Below, one piece after another: positions 8,350 to 17,088 of a stretch of 64,000 bases of DNA. The stretch is from Mesorhizobium sp. M00.F.Ca.ET.216.01.1.1 (lineage in GTDB: Bacteria > Pseudomonadota > Alphaproteobacteria > Rhizobiales > Rhizobiaceae). The stretch's first letter is position 1, and each line of letters starts with the position of its first letter. The stretch is taken from positions 62,001-126,000 of the forward strand of contig NZ_SADR02000013.1 of the NCBI RefSeq assembly GCF_004010325.2. The letters run 5' to 3'. Below the pieces are notes generated by a model. That model was not told the DNA's origin, searched no databases, and saw only the letters and a list, made by a program, of their open reading frames with translations. The position numbers and the translations under genes were made by a program.

Positions 8350-10974
8350 GTGGGAACGATGACAGATCGAAGCCAGCAGGCGGAAGCGCCTGACCAACCC
8401 GTTATCGACATAGACAAGCTTAACGCGATCGTCGCCGAGGCCGACACCGGTGGGCGCAAGCCAACCGGCCTCACCGCGAAGCTGATCCTCGGCGTGTCGC
8501 TGGCATGGTCGCTGTTCCAGCTCTGGTATGCCTCGCCCCTTCCGTTCATGCTCAATTTCGGTGTCGTCAGCGACGGCATCGCCCGCTCCATCCATCTGGC
8601 CTTCGCCCTGTTTCTGGCGATGCTGACGTTTCCGGCCTTCAAGGCCTCGTCGCGCAGCCGGGTGCCGCTGCCCGACTGGGTGCTAGGCATTGCGGGGGCA
8701 GCGTCCGCTCTCTATCTGCTGGCCTTTTACAGGGATATCGCGCAGCGGCCGGGTCTTCCCACGACGGCCGACCTGGTCGTCTCCATCGCCGGTGTCCTCA
8801 TCCTGCTCGAGGCCGCGCGCCGCGCCGTCGGGCCTGCCATCACCGTCATCGCGGCGATCATGCTGGTCTATATCTTCGCCGGGCCTCATCTTCCTGGCCT
8901 GCTCGGCCACAAGGGCGCGACGTTGTCGCGCGCGGCCTCGCAGATGTGGCTGACGTCCGAGGGGGTCTTCGGCGTTGCGCTCGGTGTGTCGACCAATGTC
9001 GTCTTCATGTTCGTTCTGTTCGGGACGTTGCTGGAGCGTGCCGGCGCCGGCGGCTTTTTCATCCAGCTTGCCTTCTCGCTGCTCGGCAAATACCGCGGCG
9101 GTCCGGCCAAGGCCGGTGTGGTGGCCTCAGGCCTGACCGGGATGATCTCAGGCTCTTCTATCGCTAATGTCGTGACCACCGGAACCTTCACCATCCCGCT
9201 GATGCGGCGGGTCGGATATTCGGCAGTGAAAGCCGGCGCCATCGAATGCGCGGCCGGCGTCAATGGTCAGCTGATGCCCCCGGTCATGGGCGCAGCGGCG
9301 TTCCTGATCGCGGAATATGTCGGCATCTCCTACGCCGAGGTAGTCAAGCACGCCTTCTACCCCGCGCTGCTGACCTACGGCTCGCTGTTCTATATCGTCG
9401 ACATCGAGGCGATGAAGATGGGGCTGAAAGGCCTGCCGTCGCGCAGCACCCATACAGCGTTTCAGGGTGCGCTGCGCGGACTGATGGGCGTATGCGGCTT
9501 CATCGTCCTGGCCGGCCTGGTCTACTACGGCATCGGCTGGACCAAAGTGGTGTTCGGCGCCGCTGCGACCTGGATGATCGGCGCCGCACTTTTCGCCGTC
9601 TATATCGGCCTTGTCGCCCACCGGGCGCGCTATCCCGACCTGCCGCTCGAGGATCTGGAAGGCAAGATCCTCAGAATTCCGCATTTTGGCGAGACGGCGC
9701 GCACCGGCCTGCATTTTCTGCTGCCGGTGATCCTGCTGATCTGGTGCCTGATGGTGGAGGAACTGTCGCCCGGCCTCTCGGCATTCTGGGGCGTTGTCGC
9801 CCTGATGGCGCTGATCGTCACGCAGCGGCCGCTTACCGCCTTTTTCCGCAAGGACCGGGCGCTGGCACCGCATTGGCTTCACGGTCTCGACGATCTGGTC
9901 GGTGGGCTGTCCGCCGCCGCGCGCAACATGACGACGGTCGGCATCGCCACCGCGACGGCCGGCATCATCGTTGGCACGGTCCTGCTCACCGGCATAGGAC
10001 TGGTGATGACGGAACTGGTTGAATTCATCTCGGGCGGCAGCTTCATCGTCATGCTTTTGTTCACTGCGGTGATCTGCATCATTCTCGGCATGGGCATGCC
10101 GACAACCGCGAGCTATGTCGTCGTCGCCACCTTGATGGCGCCGGTCATCGTCGATTTGGCGGCGCAAAACGATCTTGCCGTGCCGCTGGTCGCGGTCCAC
10201 ATGTTCGTGTTCTATTTCGGGTTGATGGCGGATGTGACGCCGCCAGTGGGGCTGGCAGCCTATGCCGCAGCGGCGATTTCCGGGGCCGATCCGGTTAAGA
10301 CCGGAATACAGGGTTTCAAGTATGAAATCCGTACCGGCCTATTGCCCTTCATCTTCATCTTCAACACCGGCTTGCTGATGATCGATCTCGAAGGACCGTT
10401 CGACTTCGTCGCGATGGTGGTGACGTCGACATTGGCCATGGTTTCGTTTGTCGCAGCGACGCAGAACTGGATGCTGACCCGCAATCGCTGGTACGAGACG
10501 GTCGCGCTGCTGCTGGTCTGCTTTATCCTGTTCAGGCCGGGACTCTTCCTCGATCAGGTGAGCGAACCTTACAGGGCAGTACCTGCCTCCGAACTCGGCC
10601 GTATCGTCGACGAAACCGCCGAGGGAGGCGCAATTCGCCTGCGCCTGACGACACTGAACCTCAACGGCGACGAGATATCGAAGCTGGTGCGGCTAGAACT
10701 CGGGCCTGGAAATTCAGCGGCAGAACGCTTGAGGGCTGCGGGCCTGGACGTCAGTGCGCTCGGCGACAGCGTGACGGTCGGGGTGGTGCGACTGGGCAGC
10801 CAGGCGGCCAAATTCGGTCTGCAGCCCGGCGACGAGATCAACCAGGTGCTGGTGCCAGCCGAGCGACCGTCGCGCTACTGGTTCGCCATTCCGGCCATCC
10901 TGTTGCTCGGCCTTGTTTTCTGGATTCAGAGGCGCAGACGCCGGTCGCCGCCGGTTCGCCCCCAGATGGCCTAG
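8350..10974 (+). CDS. TRAP transporter fused permease (4TM/12TM, DctQM-type, with DUF3394 tail)
   Basis: This inner-membrane protein of about 874 residues fuses the small (4-helix) and large (12-helix) TRAP subunits, as is usual for TAXI systems. Landmarks include SGLTGMISGSSIANVVTTGT and ILGMGMPTTASYVVVATLMA in the two halves of the transport domain, and MADVTPPVGLAAYAAAAIS. After the last TRAP helix comes a cytoplasmic or periplasmic C-terminal domain (residues about 735-875) with a PDZ-like segment GSQAAKFGLQPGDEINQVLV and a terminal membrane helix, matching DUF3394. The GAGGAA at 8335-8340 is best spaced for GTG 8350; GTG 8344 and ATG 8359 are alternatives. Confidence 0.92.
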   Translation: MGTMTDRSQQAEAPDQPVIDIDKLNAIVAEADTGGRKPTGLTAKLILGVSLAWSLFQLWYASPLPFMLNFGVVSDGIARSIHLAFALFLAMLTFPAFKASSRSRVPLPDWVLGIAGAASALYLLAFYRDIAQRPGLPTTADLVVSIAGVLILLEAARRAVGPAITVIAAIMLVYIFAGPHLPGLLGHKGATLSRAASQMWLTSEGVFGVALGVSTNVVFMFVLFGTLLERAGAGGFFIQLAFSLLGKYRGGPAKAGVVASGLTGMISGSSIANVVTTGTFTIPLMRRVGYSAVKAGAIECAAGVNGQLMPPVMGAAAFLIAEYVGISYAEVVKHAFYPALLTYGSLFYIVDIEAMKMGLKGLPSRSTHTAFQGALRGLMGVCGFIVLAGLVYYGIGWTKVVFGAAATWMIGAALFAVYIGLVAHRARYPDLPLEDLEGKILRIPHFGETARTGLHFLLPVILLIWCLMVEELSPGLSAFWGVVALMALIVTQRPLTAFFRKDRALAPHWLHGLDDLVGGLSAAARNMTTVGIATATAGIIVGTVLLTGIGLVMTELVEFISGGSFIVMLLFTAVICIILGMGMPTTASYVVVATLMAPVIVDLAAQNDLAVPLVAVHMFVFYFGLMADVTPPVGLAAYAAAAISGADPVKTGIQGFKYEIRTGLLPFIFIFNTGLLMIDLEGPFDFVAMVVTSTLAMVSFVAATQNWMLTRNRWYETVALLLVCFILFRPGLFLDQVSEPYRAVPASELGRIVDETAEGGAIRLRLTTLNLNGDEISKLVRLELGPGNSAAERLRAAGLDVSALGDSVTVGVVRLGSQAAKFGLQPGDEINQVLVPAERPSRYWFAIPAILLLGLVFWIQRRRRRSPPVRPQMA

Positions 10975-11019
10975 CTCGGGCATGTTGCAACCTTTTACTA
11001 AAGTAGCCGTTCTCGCGTT

Positions 11020-11041
11020 GCCGAGCGATGTTACGCTCGGC
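11020..11041 (+). other. 8-bp stem-loop after the TRAP permease gene
   Basis: GCCGAGCG-ATGTTA-CGCTCGGC forms a perfect 8-bp stem with a 6-base loop, 45 bases after the permease stop. No run of T follows. It may be a weak terminator or processing site separating the TRAP operon from the ABC operon. The loop contains an ATG that opens a spurious upstream extension of the next gene. The rest of 10975-11181 holds no gene that I can recognise. Confidence 0.45.
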
Positions 11042-11181
11042 AGGATGTGCATACCCAGCCGCGGCAATGCTGCGTGATTTTTGCATCGGACAAGGCGAGT
11101 GGCCGCAGGCCATTCCTCGAATCGTCGCAGACAGCCGTCGACATTTCGCTCGGTGGCCGACCACAAGGGAGGAAGTCACCA

Positions 11182-12362
11182 ATGAAGGCATCTATCTCGT
11201 TTCGGCCGTGCTTCTTGCAGCGACCGCGATTCCCGCCTCTGCCGCCGAAATTTCCGACGGCAAGGTGAAGATCGGCATCCTCAACGACCAATCGGGCGTC
11301 TATGCCGATTTCGGCGGCAAGTGGTCGGTAGAGGCAGCCAGGATGGCGGTGGAGGATTTTGGCGGCAAGGTGCAGGGAGCGCCGATCGAGGTGATCAGTG
11401 CTGACCACCAGAACAAGCCGGATATCGCCTCCAACATTGCGCGGCAGTGGTATGACACCGAGCAGGTCGATTCCATCATGGAACTGACCACCTCGTCGGT
11501 GGCGCTCGCCGTCCAGGGGATTTCCAAAGACAAGAAGAAAATCGACATCGTTACCGGCGCGGCGACCACGGATCTCACCGGCAAGCAGTGCTCGCCCTAC
11601 GGCTTCCACTGGGCCTATGACACGCATTCGCAGGCGGTGGGGACCGGCGGCGCGCTCGTGAAGCAGGGTGGTGACAGCTGGTTCTTCGTCACCGTCGACT
11701 ATGCATTCGGCTATTCGCTCAAGGAGCAAACCGCCAAGTTCGTCGAGGGTCACTATCCGCTCGGTGCGACCGACTATTCATCCTTCCTGCTGCAGGCGCA
11801 ATCGTCGGGTGCCAAGGTCATCGGGCTGGCGAACGCAGGCCTCGACACTTCCAATTCCATCAAGCAGGCGGCCGAATTCGGCATCGTGCAGGGCGGTCAG
11901 CGCCTGGCGGCGCTGCTCTTCACGCTGGCCGAGGTGCATGGGCTCGGCCTTCAGGCGGCGCAAGGCGTGGTGCTGACCGAAGGTTTCTACTGGGATCGCG
12001 ACGACAAGAGCCGCGAATTCGCCCAACGTTTCTCCAAGCGTACCAACCGTATGCCGAACATGATCCAGGTCGCCACCTACTCGGCGGTGACGCAGTACCT
12101 GAAGGCGATCGACAAGGCTGGGACCGACGAGACTGAAGCCGTCGCCAAGCAACTGCATTCGATGCCGGTGAACGATATTTTCACGGCCAACGGCAAAGTG
12201 CAGTCCGACGGCAGCATGGTCCACGACATGTATCTTTATCAGGTCAAGTCGCCCAACGAGAGCACCAGGGATTGGGACTATTACAAGTACCTTGCCACCA
12301 TCCCCGGCGACGAGGCGTTCCTGAGCCCCAAGGAAAGCGGCTGTCCGACGGCCAGCCAGTGA
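11182..12362 (+). CDS. LIV-type ABC transporter substrate-binding protein, apparent frameshift at codon 2
   Basis: From 11187 on, the frame encodes a full periplasmic binding protein of the Leu/Ile/Val family (KVKIGILNDQSGVYADFGGK; VEAARMAVEDFGG; NIARQWYDTEQVDSIMELT). Its signal peptide core LVSAVLLAATAIPASAA is in this frame, but no start codon is in frame near it. The only ATG with a good ribosome site (GGGAGGAAG, then ATG at 11182) is one base out of register. One added A at 11185-11186 would give MKGIYLVSAVLLAA, a standard signal peptide. Hence a real one-base deletion or a sequence error is likely. The in-frame ATG at 11028 lies in a hairpin loop and would place 50 unrelated residues before the signal peptide, so I reject it. 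Confidence 0.85.
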
Positions 12363-12374
12363 TTGGCGCGGCCG

Positions 12375-13154
12375 ATGACGCCGCCTGACCTCAACGGGAA
12401 CGGACCGCGGGTGGTGCTTTCCGCTCGCGGTCTGCGGCGCGACTTCGCCGGCTTCGTGGCGGTCAACAATGTCGACCTCGATGTTTACGACGGCAACATC
12501 CATGCGTTGATCGGGCCCAACGGCGCCGGCAAGACGACCGTCTTCAATCTGCTCACCAAGTTTCTGTCACCGACCAGCGGCAGGATCGACCTGCTCGGGC
12601 ACGACATCACCCGTACGTCGCCGGCCAAGGTCGCGCGGATGGGCCTGGCGCGCTCGTTTCAGATATCGGCGATCTTTCCGCACCTCAGCGTGCTCGACAA
12701 TGTGCGCATCGCGCTGCAACGGCCGGGCGGGCTTGGCGTTCAGTTTTGGCGATCCCTGGCGGTGCTCGATCGATTGACGCCGCGTGCCGAGGAGCTTCTG
12801 CGGTCGGTCGGTCTCGACGATGCCAGGAACAGGCTCGCTGGCGATCTCTCTTATGGCAGAAAACGCGTGCTCGAGATCGCCACGACACTGGCGCTCGACC
12901 CGAAAGTGCTGCTTTTGGACGAGCCGATGGCCGGCATGGGGCATGAGGATGTCGGCACGGTTTCCGACCTTATCCGCTCGGTGGCCAAGGACCGCGCCGT
13001 GCTGATGGTCGAGCACAATCTGACGGTGGTGGCTGATCTTTGCGACTGGATAACCGTCATGCAGCGTGGCGAGGTCATTGCCGCCGGCGACTACGCCACG
13101 GTCAGCCGCGACGAACGGGTGAGGATCGCCTATATGGGCACCGCCGATGACTAG
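12375..13154 (+). CDS. ABC transporter ATP-binding protein, LivG type
   Basis: The 259-residue ATPase has Walker A GPNGAGKTT (residues 47-55), a signature loop DLSYGRKR of the LivG kind in place of LSGGQ, and Walker B VLLLDEPMAG, followed by VLMVEHNLTVV (H-loop). It energises import of the ligand bound by the preceding protein. TTG 12363, directly after the stop of the binding protein, is an alternative start, giving four more residues. Its 3' end overlaps the next ATPase gene by 8 bases, so translation is probably coupled. Confidence 0.92.
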   Translation: MTPPDLNGNGPRVVLSARGLRRDFAGFVAVNNVDLDVYDGNIHALIGPNGAGKTTVFNLLTKFLSPTSGRIDLLGHDITRTSPAKVARMGLARSFQISAIFPHLSVLDNVRIALQRPGGLGVQFWRSLAVLDRLTPRAEELLRSVGLDDARNRLAGDLSYGRKRVLEIATTLALDPKVLLLDEPMAGMGHEDVGTVSDLIRSVAKDRAVLMVEHNLTVVADLCDWITVMQRGEVIAAGDYATVSRDERVRIAYMGTADD

Positions 13155-13857
13155 CGCAGCGCCTCTCCTTGCTATCCGCGGCCTCAATGCCTGGTATGGC
13201 GAGAGCCATGCGCTTCACGGCGTCGACCTGGAGGTGTTTCGCGGCGAGACGGTCACGCTGCTCGGCCGCAACGGCGTCGGCAAGACCACGACGTTGCGCG
13301 CCATTATGGGGCTGATCCGCCGGCGAACCGGCCACATCGTTTTCGACGGCCAGGATTTGATGCGCTTGCCGCTGCACCGGACCGCGCATCAGGGCATCGG
13401 CTTTGTGCCGGAGGAACGCGGCATCTTCGCGACGCTGACTGTCGACGAGAATCTGGTCCTGCCGCCGGTCGTCGCCCAGGGCGGCATGAGCGTCGAGGAA
13501 ATATTCGATCTCTTCCCCAATCTGAAGGAGCGACGCAACAGCCCCGGCACAAGGCTGTCGGGCGGCGAACAGCAGATGCTGGCGATCGCGCGCATGCTGA
13601 GAACCGGAGTGAAGATGCTGCTTCTCGACGAGCCGACCGAAGGTCTGGCTCCCGTCATCGTGCAGCGCATCGGCGACTTGCTGGCGACACTGAAAAAGCG
13701 CGGCATGACGATCCTGCTGGTCGAGCAGAATTTCCGCTTCGCCAGCCGTGTTGCCGATCGTTTCTACCTGATGGAGCACGGCAAGGTCATGGCCGAGTTT
13801 CCGGTCGGCGAACTGTCGGAGCGCATGACGCTGCTCCACGAAGTCCTGGGTGTATGA
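13147..13857 (+). CDS. ABC transporter ATP-binding protein, LivF type
   Basis: The 236-residue second ATPase has Walker A GRNGVGKTT (residues 40-48), the signature RLSGGEQQMLAIARML, Walker B MLLLDEPTEG and the H-loop ILLVEQNFRFA. The phrase GFVPEERGIFATLTVDENL is typical of LivF. It pairs with the LivG-type subunit, as usual for branched-chain-amino-acid-type importers that may also take amides, urea or aromatic compounds. Its stop lies just before the permease start at 13865. Confidence 0.92.
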   Translation: MTSAAPLLAIRGLNAWYGESHALHGVDLEVFRGETVTLLGRNGVGKTTTLRAIMGLIRRRTGHIVFDGQDLMRLPLHRTAHQGIGFVPEERGIFATLTVDENLVLPPVVAQGGMSVEEIFDLFPNLKERRNSPGTRLSGGEQQMLAIARMLRTGVKMLLLDEPTEGLAPVIVQRIGDLLATLKKRGMTILLVEQNFRFASRVADRFYLMEHGKVMAEFPVGELSERMTLLHEVLGV

Positions 13858-13864
13858 TGCCGCC

Positions 13865-14752
13865 ATGACGATGATCTTCGGAATCCCCGTTCAGGCCTTC
13901 CTCGGCCAGTTGCTGGTCGGCCTGATTAATGGCTCTTTCTATGCCATGTTGAGCCTCGGTCTGGCCGTCATATTCGGCCTGTTGCGCATCATCAATTTCG
14001 CCCACGGCGCCCAGTATATGCTCGGTGCCTTTATCGGCTATTTGCTGCTCACGCATGTCGGCATCGGCTACTGGCCCGCCCTGATCCTTTCACCGCTGAT
14101 CGTCGGTGTCTTCGGCATCGTGGTCGAGCGCCTGGCGCTGTCGCGGCTGTACAATATCGATCCTCTCTACGGCCTGCTCTTTACTTTCGGCCTCGCGCTC
14201 GTGCTCGAAGGCGTGTTCCGCTATTATTACGGCGTCTCGGGAAATCCCTATTCCGTGCCGCCGCTGCTCTCCGGAGGCACCAATCTCGGCTTCATGTTCC
14301 TGCCCAATTATCGCGGCTGGGTGGTGGTCGCTTCGCTGATCGTCTGCGTCGGCACCTGGGCATTGATCGAGAAGACCAGGCTGGGTTCCTATCTGCGCGC
14401 GGCAACTGAAAATCCCCGTCTCGTCCAGGCTTTCGGCGTCAACGTGCCGTTGCTGCTGACCCTCACCTACGGCCTCGGCTCCGCTCTTGCCGGGCTTGCC
14501 GGAATTCTCGCCGCGCCAATCTATCAGGTGAGTCCCTTGATGGGCTCGGATCTCATCATCGTCGTCTTCGCGGTGGTCGTGGTCGGCGGCATGGGATCGA
14601 TCCTCGGAGCGATCGTCACCGGCTACATGCTTGGCCTCGCGGAAGGCCTGACCAAGGTCTTCTATCCCGAAGCCTCGAACCTTGTCGTCTTTGTCATCAT
14701 GGCGATCGTGCTTCTGGTCCGGCCGGCCGGTCTGTTCGGAAGGGACATCTGA
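13865..14752 (+). CDS. Branched-chain amino acid-type ABC transporter permease, LivH type
   Basis: This inner-membrane permease of about 295 residues has some eight hydrophobic segments and the LivH hallmark near the start, GLINGSFYAMLSLGLAVIFG followed by LLRIINFAHG. Later landmarks are LRAATENPRLVQAFGVNV (EAA-like coupling loop) and VVVVGGMGSILGAIVTGYML. ATG 13865 is the likely start, since GTG 13850 would overlap the LivF stop. The next gene begins two bases after its stop. Confidence 0.92.
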   Translation: MTMIFGIPVQAFLGQLLVGLINGSFYAMLSLGLAVIFGLLRIINFAHGAQYMLGAFIGYLLLTHVGIGYWPALILSPLIVGVFGIVVERLALSRLYNIDPLYGLLFTFGLALVLEGVFRYYYGVSGNPYSVPPLLSGGTNLGFMFLPNYRGWVVVASLIVCVGTWALIEKTRLGSYLRAATENPRLVQAFGVNVPLLLTLTYGLGSALAGLAGILAAPIYQVSPLMGSDLIIVVFAVVVVGGMGSILGAIVTGYMLGLAEGLTKVFYPEASNLVVFVIMAIVLLVRPAGLFGRDI

Positions 14753-14753
14753 C

Positions 14754-15730
14754 ATGGCCGAACTGACGCTTCGCCAGACGCGCGCCAGGGCCTCGGTATG
14801 GCTTGAATGGTCGCTGGTGGGGCTCGGCATCCTGGCGCTGCTGGTGGCGCCTTTCTTCGTCTATTCGATCTTCCTGATGAAAATGCTGTGTTTCGCGCTG
14901 TTTGCCTGCGCGTTCAATCTTCTGCTCGGCTACACCGGGCTCTTGTCCTTCGGCCACGCAACCTTCTTCGGTGGCGCAGCTTACTTCACTGCCCATGCCA
15001 TCAAGGTCGGGGCTGGCCGCCGGAAGCGGGCATTCTGCTCGGTGTGGTGGGCGCGGCACTGCTCGGCCTGGTCATGGGCTTCTTTGCTATCCGACGGCAA
15101 GGCATCTACTTCGCCATGATCACGCTGGCGCTGTCGCAAATGTTCTTCTTCTTTTGCGTGCAGGCGCCCTTCACCGAAGGCGAGGACGGCATCCAGGGTG
15201 TGCCGCGCAGCACCCTGCTTGGCATCCTCGACCTGAACGTCCCGATGAACATCTATTACTTCGTGCTGGCGGTATTCCTGATCGGCGTGTTCGCCATCTG
15301 GCGCATCATCAACTCGCCCTTCGGCATGATCTTGCGTTCGATCCGGGAAAACGAGAACCGCGCCATTTCGCTTGGCTATTCGGTCGCCAACTACAAGCTC
15401 GCGGCCTTCGTCATGTCGGCGACATTGGCCGGACTGGCAGGCGCGCTCAAGGCGATCGTCTTCCAGTTTGCCACGCTCACCGACGTCACCTGGCAGATGT
15501 CGGGAGAGGTGATCCTGATGACGCTTCTCGGCGGCATCGGCACCATGGTCGGGCCGATCGTCGGCGCAAGCCTGGTCGTCGGCCTGGAAAGCGCGCTCGC
15601 CACATCCAATTTTCCAGTGACCATTGCCACCGGCCTGATCTTCATGGTGTGCGTGCTGATTTTCCGCCGCGGCATCGTCGGCGAGCTTTATGCGCGGCTT
15701 CTCGACCGCGTGATTGGCGCGCGACATTAG
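14754..15730 (+). pseudogene. LivM-type ABC transporter permease, broken by a one-base frameshift
   Basis: The first 85 codons (MAELTLRQTRARASVWLEW to AYFTAHAIKV) encode the N-terminal helices of a LivM permease in one frame. From 15011 on, the rest of the protein (GWPPEAGILLGVVGAALLGL and IRRQGIYFAMITLALSQMFF through to RVIGARH) is in the frame one base earlier. The switch falls on the GGGG run at 15009-15012; one extra G there restores a continuous product of about 325 residues, the usual family length. As written, the frame-1 product ends after about 121 codons at 15119. Either the permease is inactivated in this strain or a base was lost from a homopolymer during sequencing. Confidence 0.85.
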
Positions 15731-15747
15731 CGCCGGTTTGGACGTGC

Positions 15748-16878
15748 TCAGATCCGCGCTGATCGCGGCTTGCCACCACGCAAGTGGCCAAAACGGAAGC
15801 CCTCCGCCACGGCGGCGCGGACCATCAGCATCTCGCCGATCGTTTCGTGCGTCATCAGCCCAACCAGCCGTTCGGCGTTGTCGACGACGGCGACGGCCGG
15901 CACATTTGCCTGCTGCATGAGCCGCAGGCTTTCCTCGAGGCGCTTGCGGTGATGTATCTTCGGGATGTCGGTCCGCATAGCGCTGGCGGCGGGCGCAGCA
16001 GGTCCTTTTTCCTTCAATATCCGGATCATGTCGTCGCGCATCACCAATCCTTCGAAACGGCCGGCGGCATCGACGACTGGAAATTCGTGCTGCGTGGTGG
16101 CGAGCAGCATCTCGATTGCCTCGTCGAGCGTTGCCGACTGTTCCAACCGTGCGAACTCGGTGATCATCACATCGTCGACCAGGACGCTTGTGGCCACCTC
16201 CCGGATTTGCACGTTCTGCGCTTCTGCCGCTGCTGCAAGATAGACGAAGACGCCGACGAAGATCAGCAGCGGGTTGTAGAACAGTCCAATGAAAGCGAAG
16301 ACAAAGGCCAGTCCTTGCCCGATCGTGGCAGCGATCTGGGTTGCGCGCGACCAGGAAAGGCGCGCGGCGAGCGCGGCGCGCAGGATACGGCCGCCGTCCA
16401 TCGGGAAGGCGGGAATGATGTTGAACAGGACGAGAAACACGTTGGTCCCGGCGAGCCTGGCGAGAAAGCTCATGCGGGGGTCCTCGATCGCGGCCAACTG
16501 ATCGACGCTGGCTGAACTGCCGAGCACCGCAAAGATCAGCGCGGCGATCGCCACGTTGACCAGCGGCCCGGCGATGGCGATCACAAATTCCTGGCCTGGC
16601 TCTTCCGGCATACGCTCAAGCCTGGCCACGCCGCCGATCGGCAGCAGCGTGATATCAGGTGTCTTGATGCCGAAGTAACGCGCGGCGGCGATGTGGCCGA
16701 ATTCATGCAGCACCACGCAGGCAAAGACGGCGATGACGAAGGCAACGCCTTCCCACGCCGCCGGCGCGCCGCCGATCTGGTAGTAGCTCAACCATATCCA
16801 GATGAGCAGGAGCAGGAAGGTGAGGTGAACGCGCACGGTCGTGCCGGCGATCGTCCCGAGGTTCAATGACCAGCCCAT
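15748..16878 (-). CDS. Site-2 protease family metalloprotease (M50) with two CBS domains
   Basis: This 376-residue membrane protein has the zinc protease motif HEFGH at residues 58-62 within a hydrophobic segment, and the second-site motif NIIPAFPMDGGR near residue 155 that supplies the aspartate ligand. Six or so membrane helices are followed by two CBS domains (residues about 245-365; VDDVMITEFARLEQSATLDE; IHHRKRLEESLRLMQQANVP). The family cleaves membrane-bound substrates such as anti-sigma factors or precursor proteins; CBS domains usually bind adenine nucleotides. No substrate is evident. It is convergent with the LivM gene, 17 bases apart. Confidence 0.92.
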   Translation of the reverse strand: MGWSLNLGTIAGTTVRVHLTFLLLLIWIWLSYYQIGGAPAAWEGVAFVIAVFACVVLHEFGHIAAARYFGIKTPDITLLPIGGVARLERMPEEPGQEFVIAIAGPLVNVAIAALIFAVLGSSASVDQLAAIEDPRMSFLARLAGTNVFLVLFNIIPAFPMDGGRILRAALAARLSWSRATQIAATIGQGLAFVFAFIGLFYNPLLIFVGVFVYLAAAAEAQNVQIREVATSVLVDDVMITEFARLEQSATLDEAIEMLLATTQHEFPVVDAAGRFEGLVMRDDMIRILKEKGPAAPAASAMRTDIPKIHHRKRLEESLRLMQQANVPAVAVVDNAERLVGLMTHETIGEMLMVRAAVAEGFRFGHLRGGKPRSARI

Positions 16879-17088
16879 GATTTTTCCTCTCCGAGGGGCC
16901 CGCCTTCAACATAGGCTTCGGACGGCCCCTTTCAATCATCCGGGAAATCAGGCGCATATTCGCTGGCTGCGAATGCGCGCCGCTAGATGTCCTGGGAAAG
17001 GCGTTTCGACGCCCGCACGGTACCGTTATTTCGGCTGGGCCATCAGCGTGGTAGCTTCCAGGCAAGTCGTTCCCGCTCCGGAGGCATC

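Noticed and set aside
11020..11041. Rho-independent terminator after the TRAP operon
   Set aside because: The 8-bp stem is not followed by a T-tract; kept only as a stem-loop.
11028..11181. Upstream start (ATG 11028) for the LIV-type binding protein
   Set aside because: It lies in a hairpin loop without a ribosome site and adds about 50 residues before the signal peptide; the frameshift explanation at 11182 is better.
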